A stretch of 64,000 nucleotides of DNA from Nocardia caishijiensis NBRC 108228. Lineage in GTDB: Bacteria; Actinomycetota; Actinomycetes; Mycobacteriales; Mycobacteriaceae. Below the pieces are notes generated by a model. It did not search any database. It saw only the letters and a program-made list of their open reading frames with translations, and had not been told where the DNA came from. The stretch spans positions 124,001 to 188,000 of the forward strand of contig NZ_BDBE01000034.1 of assembly GCF_001612825.1 (NCBI RefSeq), read 5' to 3'. The position numbers and the translations under genes were made by a program. This document shows positions 45,346 through 52,926 of the stretch, piece by piece. How positions within the stretch are numbered: position 1 is the first letter of the stretch; each line of letters starts with the position of its first letter.

Positions 45346-46315
45346 CGGCGCGCACCCGCGGATCCAGCAGCACCACCGCGATGTCGGCGAGCAGCGAACC
45401 GAGCAGCACCGCACCCGTGGCGGCGACCGTCAGCGTGGCCAACAACGCCATGTCCAGGTCTTTCGCCGACTGCACGAAGGCACCCGCCACCCCGGGCCAG
45501 GAGAAGATCTCCTCCACCAGCACCGCGCCGACCACCACCTCGGGCAGTCGCGCACCCAGAATCGTGACGAACGGTGCCAGCGACGACGGCAGGATGTGGC
45601 GACGGGTGATGGTCGCGGTGTCGATGCCGCGCGTCACCGCGCCGACGACGAAATCCTCACCGCGATTGGCGGCGACCGTCTCCCGCACCGCGAGCACCAG
45701 CCACGGCAGCTGCGAGAGCGCCAACGCCGCGGCGGGGAGAACCAGGTGCCGCGCCACCTGCCCCGCGTCGATCTCGGCCCCCGCATCGGTGAGCCCGGCG
45801 GGCGGTAGCCAACCGAGCCCCACCGCGAACACACCGATCACGGCCAGCGACACGACGAACGGCGGCAGCCCCTGCAGGGCGACGCAGGCGGCGCCGACCA
45901 CCCGATCGAACAGTCCACCGCGCCGCATCCCCGCGGCCACCCCGACGGTGAGCGACACCCCGACGGCCACCGTCATGGCGACTACCACCAGCAGCATCGT
46001 CCACGGAAGACGCTGGGCGAGAAGATCTCCCACCGGCTGCGCGAAACTGCGTGAGACCCCGAGGTCGCCGGTGCACAGCTCGGCGACCCACCGGCCGTAG
46101 AGCCGATACCAGGGCAGGTCGAGCCCCAGTTGCCCGGCGAGCACCGCGCGGTCGGCGGCGCCGGTGCTTTCGTAGCGGTCGCCGAGATAGCCGACCAGCG
46201 GGTCGAACGGTGACACCGCCGCCGCCGCGAACAGCGCCGCCGACACCACGACCAGCACCGGTACCAGTGCCAGTACCCGCCGCCGCGTCATCCGGGCGAT
46301 TCCCCGACCGCTCAC
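45338..46315 (-). CDS. ABC transporter permease (DppB/NikB-like)
   Basis: 325 residues. N-terminal membrane helix RRRVLALVPVLVVVSAALFAAAA, then LGLDLPWYRLYGRWV and GDLGVSRSFAQPV typical of B-type permeases, and five further helices. GTG 46315 was chosen for its four-base overlap with the binding-protein stop (GTGA); an inner ATG at 46291 is possible. Confidence 0.9.
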   Translation of the reverse strand: MSGRGIARMTRRRVLALVPVLVVVSAALFAAAAVSPFDPLVGYLGDRYESTGAADRAVLAGQLGLDLPWYRLYGRWVAELCTGDLGVSRSFAQPVGDLLAQRLPWTMLLVVVAMTVAVGVSLTVGVAAGMRRGGLFDRVVGAACVALQGLPPFVVSLAVIGVFAVGLGWLPPAGLTDAGAEIDAGQVARHLVLPAAALALSQLPWLVLAVRETVAANRGEDFVVGAVTRGIDTATITRRHILPSSLAPFVTILGARLPEVVVGAVLVEEIFSWPGVAGAFVQSAKDLDMALLATLTVAATGAVLLGSLLADIAVVLLDPRVRADG

Positions 46316-47895
46316 GAGCCGCGTGTCCAGGTCTGCAGCGACCACCACGGTCCCCAGGTCACACCGTGCGCGTGCGGTTCGAGCACCGGCCCCGACATCG
46401 TCCATCCCGAATCCCGCACCACGTACGTGTGATCGAGATGGACGAGGAAGACGTGACTCGGATCAGCGGCGTAGCGGACCTGCACCGCACGGTAGGCCGC
46501 TGCCCGTTCGGCCGGATCGAGGGTGCGCCTCGCCTTTTCGAGGAGCGCGTCGATCTCGGGATCGGAATGGCGGCTCGCGTTGTCGTACGGGCTGCCCGCA
46601 CCGGGGTCGACGGTGTGCAGCGTGTTGTAGGCCTGGGTGTCCGGGTCGTAGGGTTCGCCGCCGCCGCCGAGCAGGATGCCCGCCCGCTCGATCCTGGATT
46701 CGATCCGATCCCAGGACAGCGCTTCCAGGTCCACCTCGACACCCACCCGGCGGGCATCGGAGGCGAAAGCCAGGGCGAGGTCACGACGCAGGGTGTCGGT
46801 GGCGTTGTACATCACCGTGAACCGCGCCCGCACACCCTGTTTCGCGCGGACGCCATCCGCGCCGCGCACCCAACCCGCCGCCTCGAGGACCTGCTCGGCC
46901 CTGGCCCGGTCGAAACCGAAAGACACCGTGGGGTCGTGGGAGTCGCCGTAGACCTCGGGGATCGGTGTGTGGGCGGGGCGGCCGTATCCGCCGAGGATGT
47001 TGTCGATCATGGCCTGCCGGTCCACCGCGAAGTTCAGCGCCAGCCGGACCGAGGGATCACCGGCCACCGGGTCACCGGCGGGCAGGGAGACACCGCGCCA
47101 GTCGGCGGAGGTGTTGGCGTGCACCGACATCGGCGCGCGCCCGGCGAAAGTGGCGGCCAGCAGCGGCGGCAACGAGGTGCCGTCCAGCTCGCCGCTCGCC
47201 ATCCGCTGCGCGCGGGTGTTGTCGTCGGGCACATGGAGCACGGTGAGCCGTCGTACGGCAGGCGCGCCGCCCCAATAGTTCTCGTTCGCCTCGAAGACGG
47301 CACGGGTCGGTTCGAGCGAGGTCAGCCGGTAGGGCCCCGTGCCGATCGGCTTCGTGTTGAGCGCCGATGCGGTGGCGGGACCCGGAACGGCCACCGCCTC
47401 GGACGGCACGATCCCGATGAGCAGCTTGGTGGGGAACGCCGCGTACGGGTGGCGCAGCGTGAAGCGCACCGTGGCGGGGTCGACGGCCTCGACTCGCTCG
47501 ATCATCGAGTACGACGAACGCAGTTCCGAGGCCGAGGCCGGGTCGAGAATCGCCCGGTAGGTGGCCACCACATCGGCCGCGTCGAAGGCGGATCCGTCGC
47601 TGAACCGCACCCCTGTGCGCAGCGGGACGGTCCACACGGCGGCGCCCGCTTCGGCTGTCGGCGGCTGGGTCGCCAGCGCGGGTGCGAAGCCGGGCATCCC
47701 GGTACCGCCGGTGAGCCGCAACAAACCGTCGTAGACCTTCGCCTCACCCGCCGCCCCGTACCCGGCGATCGGGTTGTAGCCGCCCAGCTCGGCGGCATCG
47801 GCGAGGACGATCGAATCGGTCGTCGTCGCGGTGGGCGCTCCGCAGGCGGTGAGCACCAGCGCGAACGCGGCCCCCGCGACGGTCCGGCTTCGCAT
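46312..47895 (-). CDS. ABC transporter substrate-binding lipoprotein, family 5
   Basis: 527-residue lipoprotein: signal peptide with LTAC lipobox (Cys18), then a family-5 (oligopeptide/nickel/siderophore-type) binding fold with YDGLLRLTG, VRFSDGSAFDAADVVATY, PIGTGPYRLTS, ANENYWGG and RLALNFAVDRQAMID. Substrate not evident. ATG 47895 is better spaced from AGGA than the GTG just before it. First gene of the operon SBP-permease-permease-ATPase-ATPase(-DprE1-like); an ArsR gene is divergent, so regulation by metal or another small effector is plausible. Confidence 0.9.
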   Translation of the reverse strand: MRSRTVAGAAFALVLTACGAPTATTTDSIVLADAAELGGYNPIAGYGAAGEAKVYDGLLRLTGGTGMPGFAPALATQPPTAEAGAAVWTVPLRTGVRFSDGSAFDAADVVATYRAILDPASASELRSSYSMIERVEAVDPATVRFTLRHPYAAFPTKLLIGIVPSEAVAVPGPATASALNTKPIGTGPYRLTSLEPTRAVFEANENYWGGAPAVRRLTVLHVPDDNTRAQRMASGELDGTSLPPLLAATFAGRAPMSVHANTSADWRGVSLPAGDPVAGDPSVRLALNFAVDRQAMIDNILGGYGRPAHTPIPEVYGDSHDPTVSFGFDRARAEQVLEAAGWVRGADGVRAKQGVRARFTVMYNATDTLRRDLALAFASDARRVGVEVDLEALSWDRIESRIERAGILLGGGGEPYDPDTQAYNTLHTVDPGAGSPYDNASRHSDPEIDALLEKARRTLDPAERAAAYRAVQVRYAADPSHVFLVHLDHTYVVRDSGWTMSGPVLEPHAHGVTWGPWWSLQTWTRGS

Positions 47896-47915
47896 CACGA
47901 TGTTCCTAGCTGTTT

Positions 47916-47935
47916 ATCTGAACAGATGGACAGAT
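47916..47935. promoter_or_regulatory. Candidate ArsR operator between transporter and regulator genes
   Basis: ATCTG-AA-CAGAT palindrome (47916-47927) followed by a second CAGAT at 47931, in an AT-richer patch between the divergent starts, 21 bases before the binding-protein ATG. Confidence 0.5.
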
Positions 47936-47976
47936 GATAGTCCGGCCACGGCGCGGGGACTAAGCTGAGGTTCGTT

Positions 47977-48312
47977 ATGGGAGAGCCACGGACACTGGAC
48001 GGATCGCCCGTCGAACTCGGCAGGCGCGCGATCGGCGACGTCGAGATCCGCGCCTGGGCGCAACGATTCGACCTGCTCTCCGACCCCAACCGGCTCGAGA
48101 TCCTGCTCTGTCTGCACCGCACTCCCGGCATCAGCGTCGGTGAGCTCGCGGCCGCGATCGGACGGACCGAGAACGCGATCTCTCAGGCGCTGCGCGTGCT
48201 GCGGCACGAGGGGTGTGTGGTGTCGAGCCGGGAGGGCCGGTCGGTCACCAATCGGCTCGCCGACCCGATCATCCACGAGATTCTGCACACCATCGGCGCC
48301 AAGCACACCTGA
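47977..48312 (+). CDS. ArsR/SmtB-family transcriptional regulator
   Basis: 111 residues, winged helix: LSDPNRLEILLCL, SVGELAAAIGRTENAISQALRVLRHEGCV, RSVTNRLA. The C-terminal helix reads DPIIHEILHTIGAKH with D96, H100, H104 and H110, residues that could form an alpha5-type metal site; Cys80 is alone. ATG with GAGG six bases upstream. Divergent from the transporter operon and therefore its probable repressor. Confidence 0.85.
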   Translation: MGEPRTLDGSPVELGRRAIGDVEIRAWAQRFDLLSDPNRLEILLCLHRTPGISVGELAAAIGRTENAISQALRVLRHEGCVVSSREGRSVTNRLADPIIHEILHTIGAKHT

Positions 48313-48341
48313 CGTCGAGCGGCCCTGTTCGGGAGGCGATG

Positions 48342-49040
48342 ATGGCGAAGATCCTGTTCGTGATGACCGGTGCCGACCGCTGGAGTCTCACCACCGGCGC
48401 CAAGCACTACACCGGTTACTGGGCCGCCGAATTCACCATCGCCTACCTGGCCTTCCGTGAGGCCGGGCACGAGGTGCTCGTGGCGACGCCCGGCGGGGTG
48501 GTGCCGCCCGTCGACCTGGGCAGCCTCGCCCCGAATGCCAACGGCGGCAACGACGCGGCCCAGGAGGTCGCCGAAACGATCAGGGGCGCCTCGGTGCTCG
48601 AACAACCCGTCGCGCTCGGCGAGATCACCGCCGCCGACGTCGACGCTCTCTACTATCCGGGTGGCTACGGCCCCATGGAAGACCTCGCCGGAAACGTCGA
48701 CTCCGCCGCACTGCTCGTCGATGCTCGCCGAGCGGGCAAGCCCCTGGCGCTGATCAGCCACGGTCCCGCCGCCCTGCTGGCCACCGGCGACGACTTCGCG
48801 GGCTATCGCGTGACCGCCTTCAGCAATACCGAGGAGCAGCTCAACGGGCTGGCCGACCGGGCCCGCTGGCTGCTCGAGGACCGGCTCACCGAACTCGGTG
48901 TCGACTATCGCCGCGCCGAACCCTTCGCGTCCCACGTGGAATCGGATCGCGGCGTGTACACCGGTCAGAATCCCGCCTCGACCGCCGAGCTCGTCGCCGT
49001 CGTCCTCGACGCGCTCAGCCACCCGGGCGAACGATCATGA
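48342..49040 (+). CDS. DJ-1/PfpI superfamily protein with Ser at the nucleophile position
   Basis: 232 residues. KILFVMTGADRWSL, GYWAAEFTIAYLAFREAGHEVLVATPGG and DALYYPGGYGPMEDL are typical of Hsp31/type-1 amidotransferase-like members. The elbow where most carry Cys (xCHG) reads ISHGPAAL, codon AGC, so no thiol nucleophile. Glyoxalase or deglycase activity is therefore doubtful. ATG 48342 has GGGAGG five bases upstream. It follows the ArsR gene by 29 bases and may be co-transcribed. Confidence 0.85.
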   Translation: MAKILFVMTGADRWSLTTGAKHYTGYWAAEFTIAYLAFREAGHEVLVATPGGVVPPVDLGSLAPNANGGNDAAQEVAETIRGASVLEQPVALGEITAADVDALYYPGGYGPMEDLAGNVDSAALLVDARRAGKPLALISHGPAALLATGDDFAGYRVTAFSNTEEQLNGLADRARWLLEDRLTELGVDYRRAEPFASHVESDRGVYTGQNPASTAELVAVVLDALSHPGERS

Positions 49041-49452
49041 GCACGACGACCGCCGTCCACAGCAGGTTGTAGATCCCGGCGAGCATCGACAGCATCCGCA
49101 GACGTTTGCCGTCGTCGGGTTCGTCGAGCGCTTGGCGCTGCATGGGATGGATCTGCACCGCGAGCAGGCCACCGGCCACGGCCGTGGTGATCATGGCCGA
49201 GGTGATCCAGATTTCGTTCATCCGGCCCTGGATGGTGGCCAGGATGATGCCGACCACCGGCACGATGATCGCCAGTTTCGCGTAGTTGCCCGTGATGCGG
49301 TGCAGTGCGACGGCCACCGATCTGCTGCGCACCGAATCGGGTTCGGGTACGCCGACCGGGGCGTAGCGGGGGAAGAGACTCGTCGCGACCGCCGAGCCGC
49401 CGACGAAGACGATGCCCGCGAGTACGTGCACAGACAGCAGGAAATGTTCCAC
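49015..49452 (-). CDS. Four-helix integral membrane protein, MarR-controlled
   Basis: 145 residues with four hydrophobic segments: LLSVHVLAGIVFVGGSAVA, YAKLAIIVPVVGIILAT, SAMITTAVAGGLLAV and MLAGIYNLLWTAVVVLMIV. The His in HVLAG and the layout recall DUF2269/CopD-like proteins. GTG 49452 has GGAGG six bases upstream. Its 3' end overlaps the 3' end of the DJ-1-like gene by 26 bases on the other strand. A MarR gene and paired palindromes lie immediately upstream. Confidence 0.7.
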   Translation of the reverse strand: MEHFLLSVHVLAGIVFVGGSAVATSLFPRYAPVGVPEPDSVRSRSVAVALHRITGNYAKLAIIVPVVGIILATIQGRMNEIWITSAMITTAVAGGLLAVQIHPMQRQALDEPDDGKRLRMLSMLAGIYNLLWTAVVVLMIVRPGG

Positions 49453-49462
49453 TACCGACCTC

Positions 49463-49505
49463 CAACCTTCAACATGGTTGAAGCGTAGCGCAACCTTCAT
49501 GGTTG
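49463..49505 (-). promoter_or_regulatory. Paired MarR-type palindromes
   Basis: Perfect palindrome CTTCAAC-ATG-GTTGAAG (49467-49483), and CAACC-TTCAT-GGTTG (49491-49505). Both contain CAACCTTCA, so they look like two copies of one operator. They lie between the MarR gene and the membrane-protein gene. Confidence 0.7.
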
Positions 49506-49514
49506 TTGAAAGTA

Positions 49515-49964
49515 CTACGCGGCTCCCGAGAACGCCGCGAGGATCGCGGCGCCAACCCGCCGCTGGATCGGATCGGCGTCGGGCCCGAAGAGTTGGATGT
49601 CGACCTGCGACACCACTTCTCGCGCCGCTGCCAGCAGGCGCGCACCGTCCTCGGTGAGTTCGATCGTCGACGCCGAACCTGCCCGCGCTGTCCGATCGCG
49701 CACCAGCCCCGCCGCGACCAGCGCCTTCACCGAGGTGTGCACGCTCTGCACACTCGTGCCCGACATCCGGGCCAGCTCGCTGAACGAGGCGCCCGACACC
49801 CCGTTGATGTGCCCGAGCAACCCCAGTCGGGCCACGGTCAGATCCAACGGCGCCAATCCCGCCGACAGTGCCGCCTCCACCCGTCGGCACAGCGTGATCA
49901 CCAGGATGCTCGGGCTCATGGTCGGCGGGCCGGGTCGCGTGTCGTCGGCGGTCATGTCCGGCAT
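49515..49964 (-). CDS. MarR-family transcriptional regulator
   Basis: 149 residues. Winged helix ASFSELARMSGTSVQSVHTSVKALVAAGLVRDRTARAGSASTIELTEDGARLL, with dimerisation helices at both ends. ATG 49964 or 49955. Its product most likely binds the palindromes just downstream to control the membrane-protein gene; autoregulation is not obvious because no similar site precedes it. Confidence 0.85.
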   Translation of the reverse strand: MPDMTADDTRPGPPTMSPSILVITLCRRVEAALSAGLAPLDLTVARLGLLGHINGVSGASFSELARMSGTSVQSVHTSVKALVAAGLVRDRTARAGSASTIELTEDGARLLAAAREVVSQVDIQLFGPDADPIQRRVGAAILAAFSGAA

Positions 49965-49982
49965 TTTCCCGCATGGACACGG

Positions 49983-50015
49983 CTCGGTGCCCGGCGGTAT
50001 CCGCCGGGCACCGAG
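49983..50015 (-). terminator. Terminator after the DUF4352 gene
   Basis: Perfect 15-bp stem CTCGGTGCCCGGCGG/CCGCCGGGCACCGAG with a 3-base loop, ten bases past the stop. No T-run. Confidence 0.7.
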
Positions 50016-50024
50016 GGTGATCGT

Positions 50025-50612
50025 CTACTTCAGGGCGACCCGCGCACCGTTGGAGAAGGCCGAGTCGTGGAACTCGACGGCCGCCGCGTTGGTGCCGGTC
50101 GGCACGTCGAACACGAGGACCATCGAGATCTTGTTGCCCGGATTGATCTCGGCGACGAGCTCGTCGTTGACATTGATCTCCGCCGCCGTGTCGTTGGCGA
50201 ACTCACGTCCCTGATCGTCGATCAGCTTCTGATTCGAACCGAAGTACTGCTGGGCGACATCGCCGGTGTTGGTCACGTCGATGTGGACGAGGACGAATTC
50301 GCCCTGCGCGGTCTTGCGCAGGTACGGGTTGTCGCCGACCGTGTGGACCGGCGGGTCGACCCGCGTCACCGTGAAGGCGAACTTCCCGTCGCGCACCTCG
50401 GTTCCGACCGGTGCGGCCACCGACCTGGCCTGCTCGTTCTCGGCCACCTCTTTGGCGGCGCCACCGATGAGGGCCGCGCACCCGCCGAAGAGGGCCAGGA
50501 TCGCGAGGAAGAAGCCGCCGAGCACCCACGGCCAGACCTTCCGCTTCTTCGGCGGCTGCGGGTAGTAGGGCTGCTGCGGCGCGCCGGGGTTGGTGTGCTG
50601 AGGGTAGGACAT
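50025..50612 (-). CDS. Membrane-anchored DUF4352 protein
   Basis: 195 residues. Pro/Tyr/Gln-rich cytoplasmic N-terminus (PGAPQQPYYPQPPKKRK), one membrane helix WPWVLGGFFLAILALFGGCAALIGG, then an extracellular immunoglobulin-like DUF4352 domain: FTVTRVDPP, VLVHIDVTNTGD, QKLIDDQGREFANDTA, VFDVPTG. The helix contains GGC but no proper lipobox. Function unknown; such proteins are common, in several copies, in Nocardia and Streptomyces. ATG start. Confidence 0.82.
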   Translation of the reverse strand: MSYPQHTNPGAPQQPYYPQPPKKRKVWPWVLGGFFLAILALFGGCAALIGGAAKEVAENEQARSVAAPVGTEVRDGKFAFTVTRVDPPVHTVGDNPYLRKTAQGEFVLVHIDVTNTGDVAQQYFGSNQKLIDDQGREFANDTAAEINVNDELVAEINPGNKISMVLVFDVPTGTNAAAVEFHDSAFSNGARVALK

Positions 50613-50935
50613 GACGGGCTCCTCATCGGGAAAAGGTCAGGTGAGATCGCGCCGGGACGGACTGTCCGGCTGTGTCGTGATGCGGTTGCCGGGCTCGGTG
50701 GCGCAGCGTGAACAGGTTGGCGCGCAATGGTTTTCGCGCTGCGGAAGCGGTTCCGTTCGGTTGCCGCTCCGTTGGTGAGGACGCTACACCGGCCTCGCGC
50801 GGTTAGCAACAGAAGAACAATGTTTTCATGATTTACGACTTGAGATTGTGTACGACGGAACAGTTAAGTAACCACTCCATGTAAGGTTTGACCTTGACTA
50901 CCTGGCCCGCACGGCCGGGGGCCGAGAGGAGACCC
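50613..50935. other. Intergenic region before the methyltransferase
   Basis: 323 bases without a gene. The segment 50805-50890 is clearly richer in A/T than its surroundings and probably holds the promoters for both divergent genes. TTGACC at 50888 is a possible -35. No palindrome of note. Confidence 0.5.
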
Positions 50936-52870
50936 ATGCCCGACTCGACGCCCACCGTGGCCGCCGCCGAGATCTCCCGGTTGGCCGGCGTCACCCGCGC
51001 CACCGTGAGCAACTGGCGGCGCCGCCATGCCGACTTCCCCGCACCCGTGCCGGGCGGATCGGAGAAACGGCCGCTGTTCGACCTCGCCGAGGTGCGGCAG
51101 TGGCTGCGCGGCCACGGCATCACCGCCGCCGATTCCCCGGTCCAGCGTCTGCGCACCCTCCTGCGCGCGGAGGTCGCGCCCGACGAGGTCGTCGCGCTGA
51201 TGGCGTTCGTCGGCGATCCACGCGCGAAGGCCACCGACACCGTGCGCGTGGCCATCCGCGAGGCCGTCGACGAGGTCGGCGTCGGCCAGACGCTCGCCGT
51301 GCTGTCCGAACGCGGCCTCGACGGGCCGAGCACCGGCGTCTATCCGACCGACCAACTCGTGGCCGCCCTCATGGCCGACCTACTCGCCGCCGCGACCTCG
51401 CCCGCGCCGAACTCGGTCCTCGATCCCGCCTGCGGTGGCGGCACCCTGCTGCTCGAGGCCACCCGACTCGGCGCGACACAGCTGAGCGGGCAGGACATCC
51501 TCCCCGTGCAGGCCGCGCGTACCGCCGCCGCGCTCGGCACCCTCGCACCACGGGCGAAGGCCGATATCCGCGCCGGTGACGCGCTGCTCGCCGACGCGTT
51601 CCCCGACGCCGAATTCGACGCGGTCCTGTCGAACCCGCCGTACTCGCAACGGGATTGGGGCGCCGACGAACTCGCGCTCGATCCACGCTGGGTGTACTCG
51701 GTGCCACCGCGCGGCGAATCCGAACTCGCCTGGGCCCAGCACGCCCTCGCCCATCTGCGCCCGGGCGCGACCGCGGTACTTCTCCTACCGCCCGCTGTCG
51801 CGGCCCGCTCCTCCGGTCGGCGGATCCGCATGGAACTGTTGCGGGCCGGTGCGCTGCGCGCGGTGATCGCTCTGCCGCCGGGTGCGTCGACCCCACGTCA
51901 GGTCGGGCTGCAACTGTGGGTGCTGCGCCGACCCGGCGTCGGAAGTCCCGGCGACACCTTGCTGTTCGCCGACACCACCCGGCTGCCGAATCGCGGAGGC
52001 CAGCCGGACTGGCCACAGCTGGCGAGCACCGTGCTCGAATCCTGGCGCGAGTTCGACTCCGGCGACGCGCAGGCCGCGACCGTCCCGGACGTCACCGCCG
52101 TGGTGCGGGTGATGGATGTCCTCGACGACGACGTCGATCTGACCCCCGCCCGTCAGGTGCGTGCGGCGGTCGACCCGGGCAACGCCTCGGCGGCCGCCCA
52201 CCTCGCGATCGGTGTGCTCGGCGAACGCCTCGGGGAGCTGCGATCGGTGGCCGAGACTGTGCGGGAATGGAATTCGGGCTCCGGAACGGACTGGCGCCCC
52301 GTGGCCGTCGGCAACCTGATCGCGGGAAAGGCGGTTCGGATCGTCACCGCGACCACCGACCCGGCCCCAGCCGACGAACCGCAGCGACCCGTCCTCACCG
52401 GTCACGACCTGCTCGCCGGCCGCGCTCCCTCCGGCGTCACCACCCCGGGCTCGCCGGTGGGGGAGCCGATCGAGGAGGGCGACGTCCTGGTGTCGCGTCT
52501 GCGCGACGACCACGGCGCCGCCCAGGGTGCCCGCGTCGCCGAAGGCACCGATCTCGGTGCCGTGCCCGGGCCCGGCGTGCTCGTGTTCCGCACCGATCCC
52601 GCGCGGGTCGACCCCTGGTTCTTCGCCGGATTCATCGGCAGCCCCGACAACGCGGCCGCCATGTACGGCACCACGACCATCCGCCTCGATCCCGCCCGGC
52701 TGCGCATTCCACTGCTGCCGATCGCGGAGCAACAACGCTTCGGGTCGGCGTTCCGCCGGTTGCATCAGTTGCGGGTCACCGCCCACACCGCCGCCGCCGC
52801 CGCGCGCGACGCGGCCGACCTCATCGCCACCGGTCTCACAGCGGGTGCGCTGGAGCCGCCAACCGGGTGA
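50936..52870 (+). CDS. HTH-N6-adenine DNA methyltransferase with specificity-like C-terminus
   Basis: 644 residues in three parts. Residues ~5-45 form a MerR/AlpA-like HTH (AAEISRLAGVTRATVSNWRRRHADFP). The centre is a HsdM-type gamma MTase with motif I DPACGGG (~162) and motif IV NPPY (~232), so it should methylate adenine. The C-terminal third (VLTGHDLLAGRAP, EEGDVLVSRL, PLLPIAEQQRFGSAFRRLHQL) resembles a half specificity subunit. No restriction gene is nearby. ATG 50936 follows GAGAGGAG. Its end is coupled to a protein-kinase gene. Confidence 0.85.
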   Translation: MPDSTPTVAAAEISRLAGVTRATVSNWRRRHADFPAPVPGGSEKRPLFDLAEVRQWLRGHGITAADSPVQRLRTLLRAEVAPDEVVALMAFVGDPRAKATDTVRVAIREAVDEVGVGQTLAVLSERGLDGPSTGVYPTDQLVAALMADLLAAATSPAPNSVLDPACGGGTLLLEATRLGATQLSGQDILPVQAARTAAALGTLAPRAKADIRAGDALLADAFPDAEFDAVLSNPPYSQRDWGADELALDPRWVYSVPPRGESELAWAQHALAHLRPGATAVLLLPPAVAARSSGRRIRMELLRAGALRAVIALPPGASTPRQVGLQLWVLRRPGVGSPGDTLLFADTTRLPNRGGQPDWPQLASTVLESWREFDSGDAQAATVPDVTAVVRVMDVLDDDVDLTPARQVRAAVDPGNASAAAHLAIGVLGERLGELRSVAETVREWNSGSGTDWRPVAVGNLIAGKAVRIVTATTDPAPADEPQRPVLTGHDLLAGRAPSGVTTPGSPVGEPIEEGDVLVSRLRDDHGAAQGARVAEGTDLGAVPGPGVLVFRTDPARVDPWFFAGFIGSPDNAAAMYGTTTIRLDPARLRIPLLPIAEQQRFGSAFRRLHQLRVTAHTAAAAARDAADLIATGLTAGALEPPTG

Positions 52871-52877
52871 TCCCCGT

Positions 52878-52917
52878 CGGTACCGGTATCGTGCTGGCGT
52901 CCGGTACCGGTATCGAG
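52878..52917 (+). repeat. 24-base direct repeat at the methyltransferase/kinase junction
   Basis: CGGTACCGGTATCG occurs at 52878 and 52902, exactly 24 bases (eight codons) apart, and both copies continue with similar GNGCTG. It lies between the two possible kinase starts. Confidence 0.7.
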
Positions 52918-52926
52918 CTGGGGGTA

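Noticed and set aside
51655..52866. Upstream extension of the kinase frame inside the methyltransferase gene
   Set aside because: Arg/Pro-rich out-of-frame reading of the methyltransferase; the kinase domain begins after 52927.
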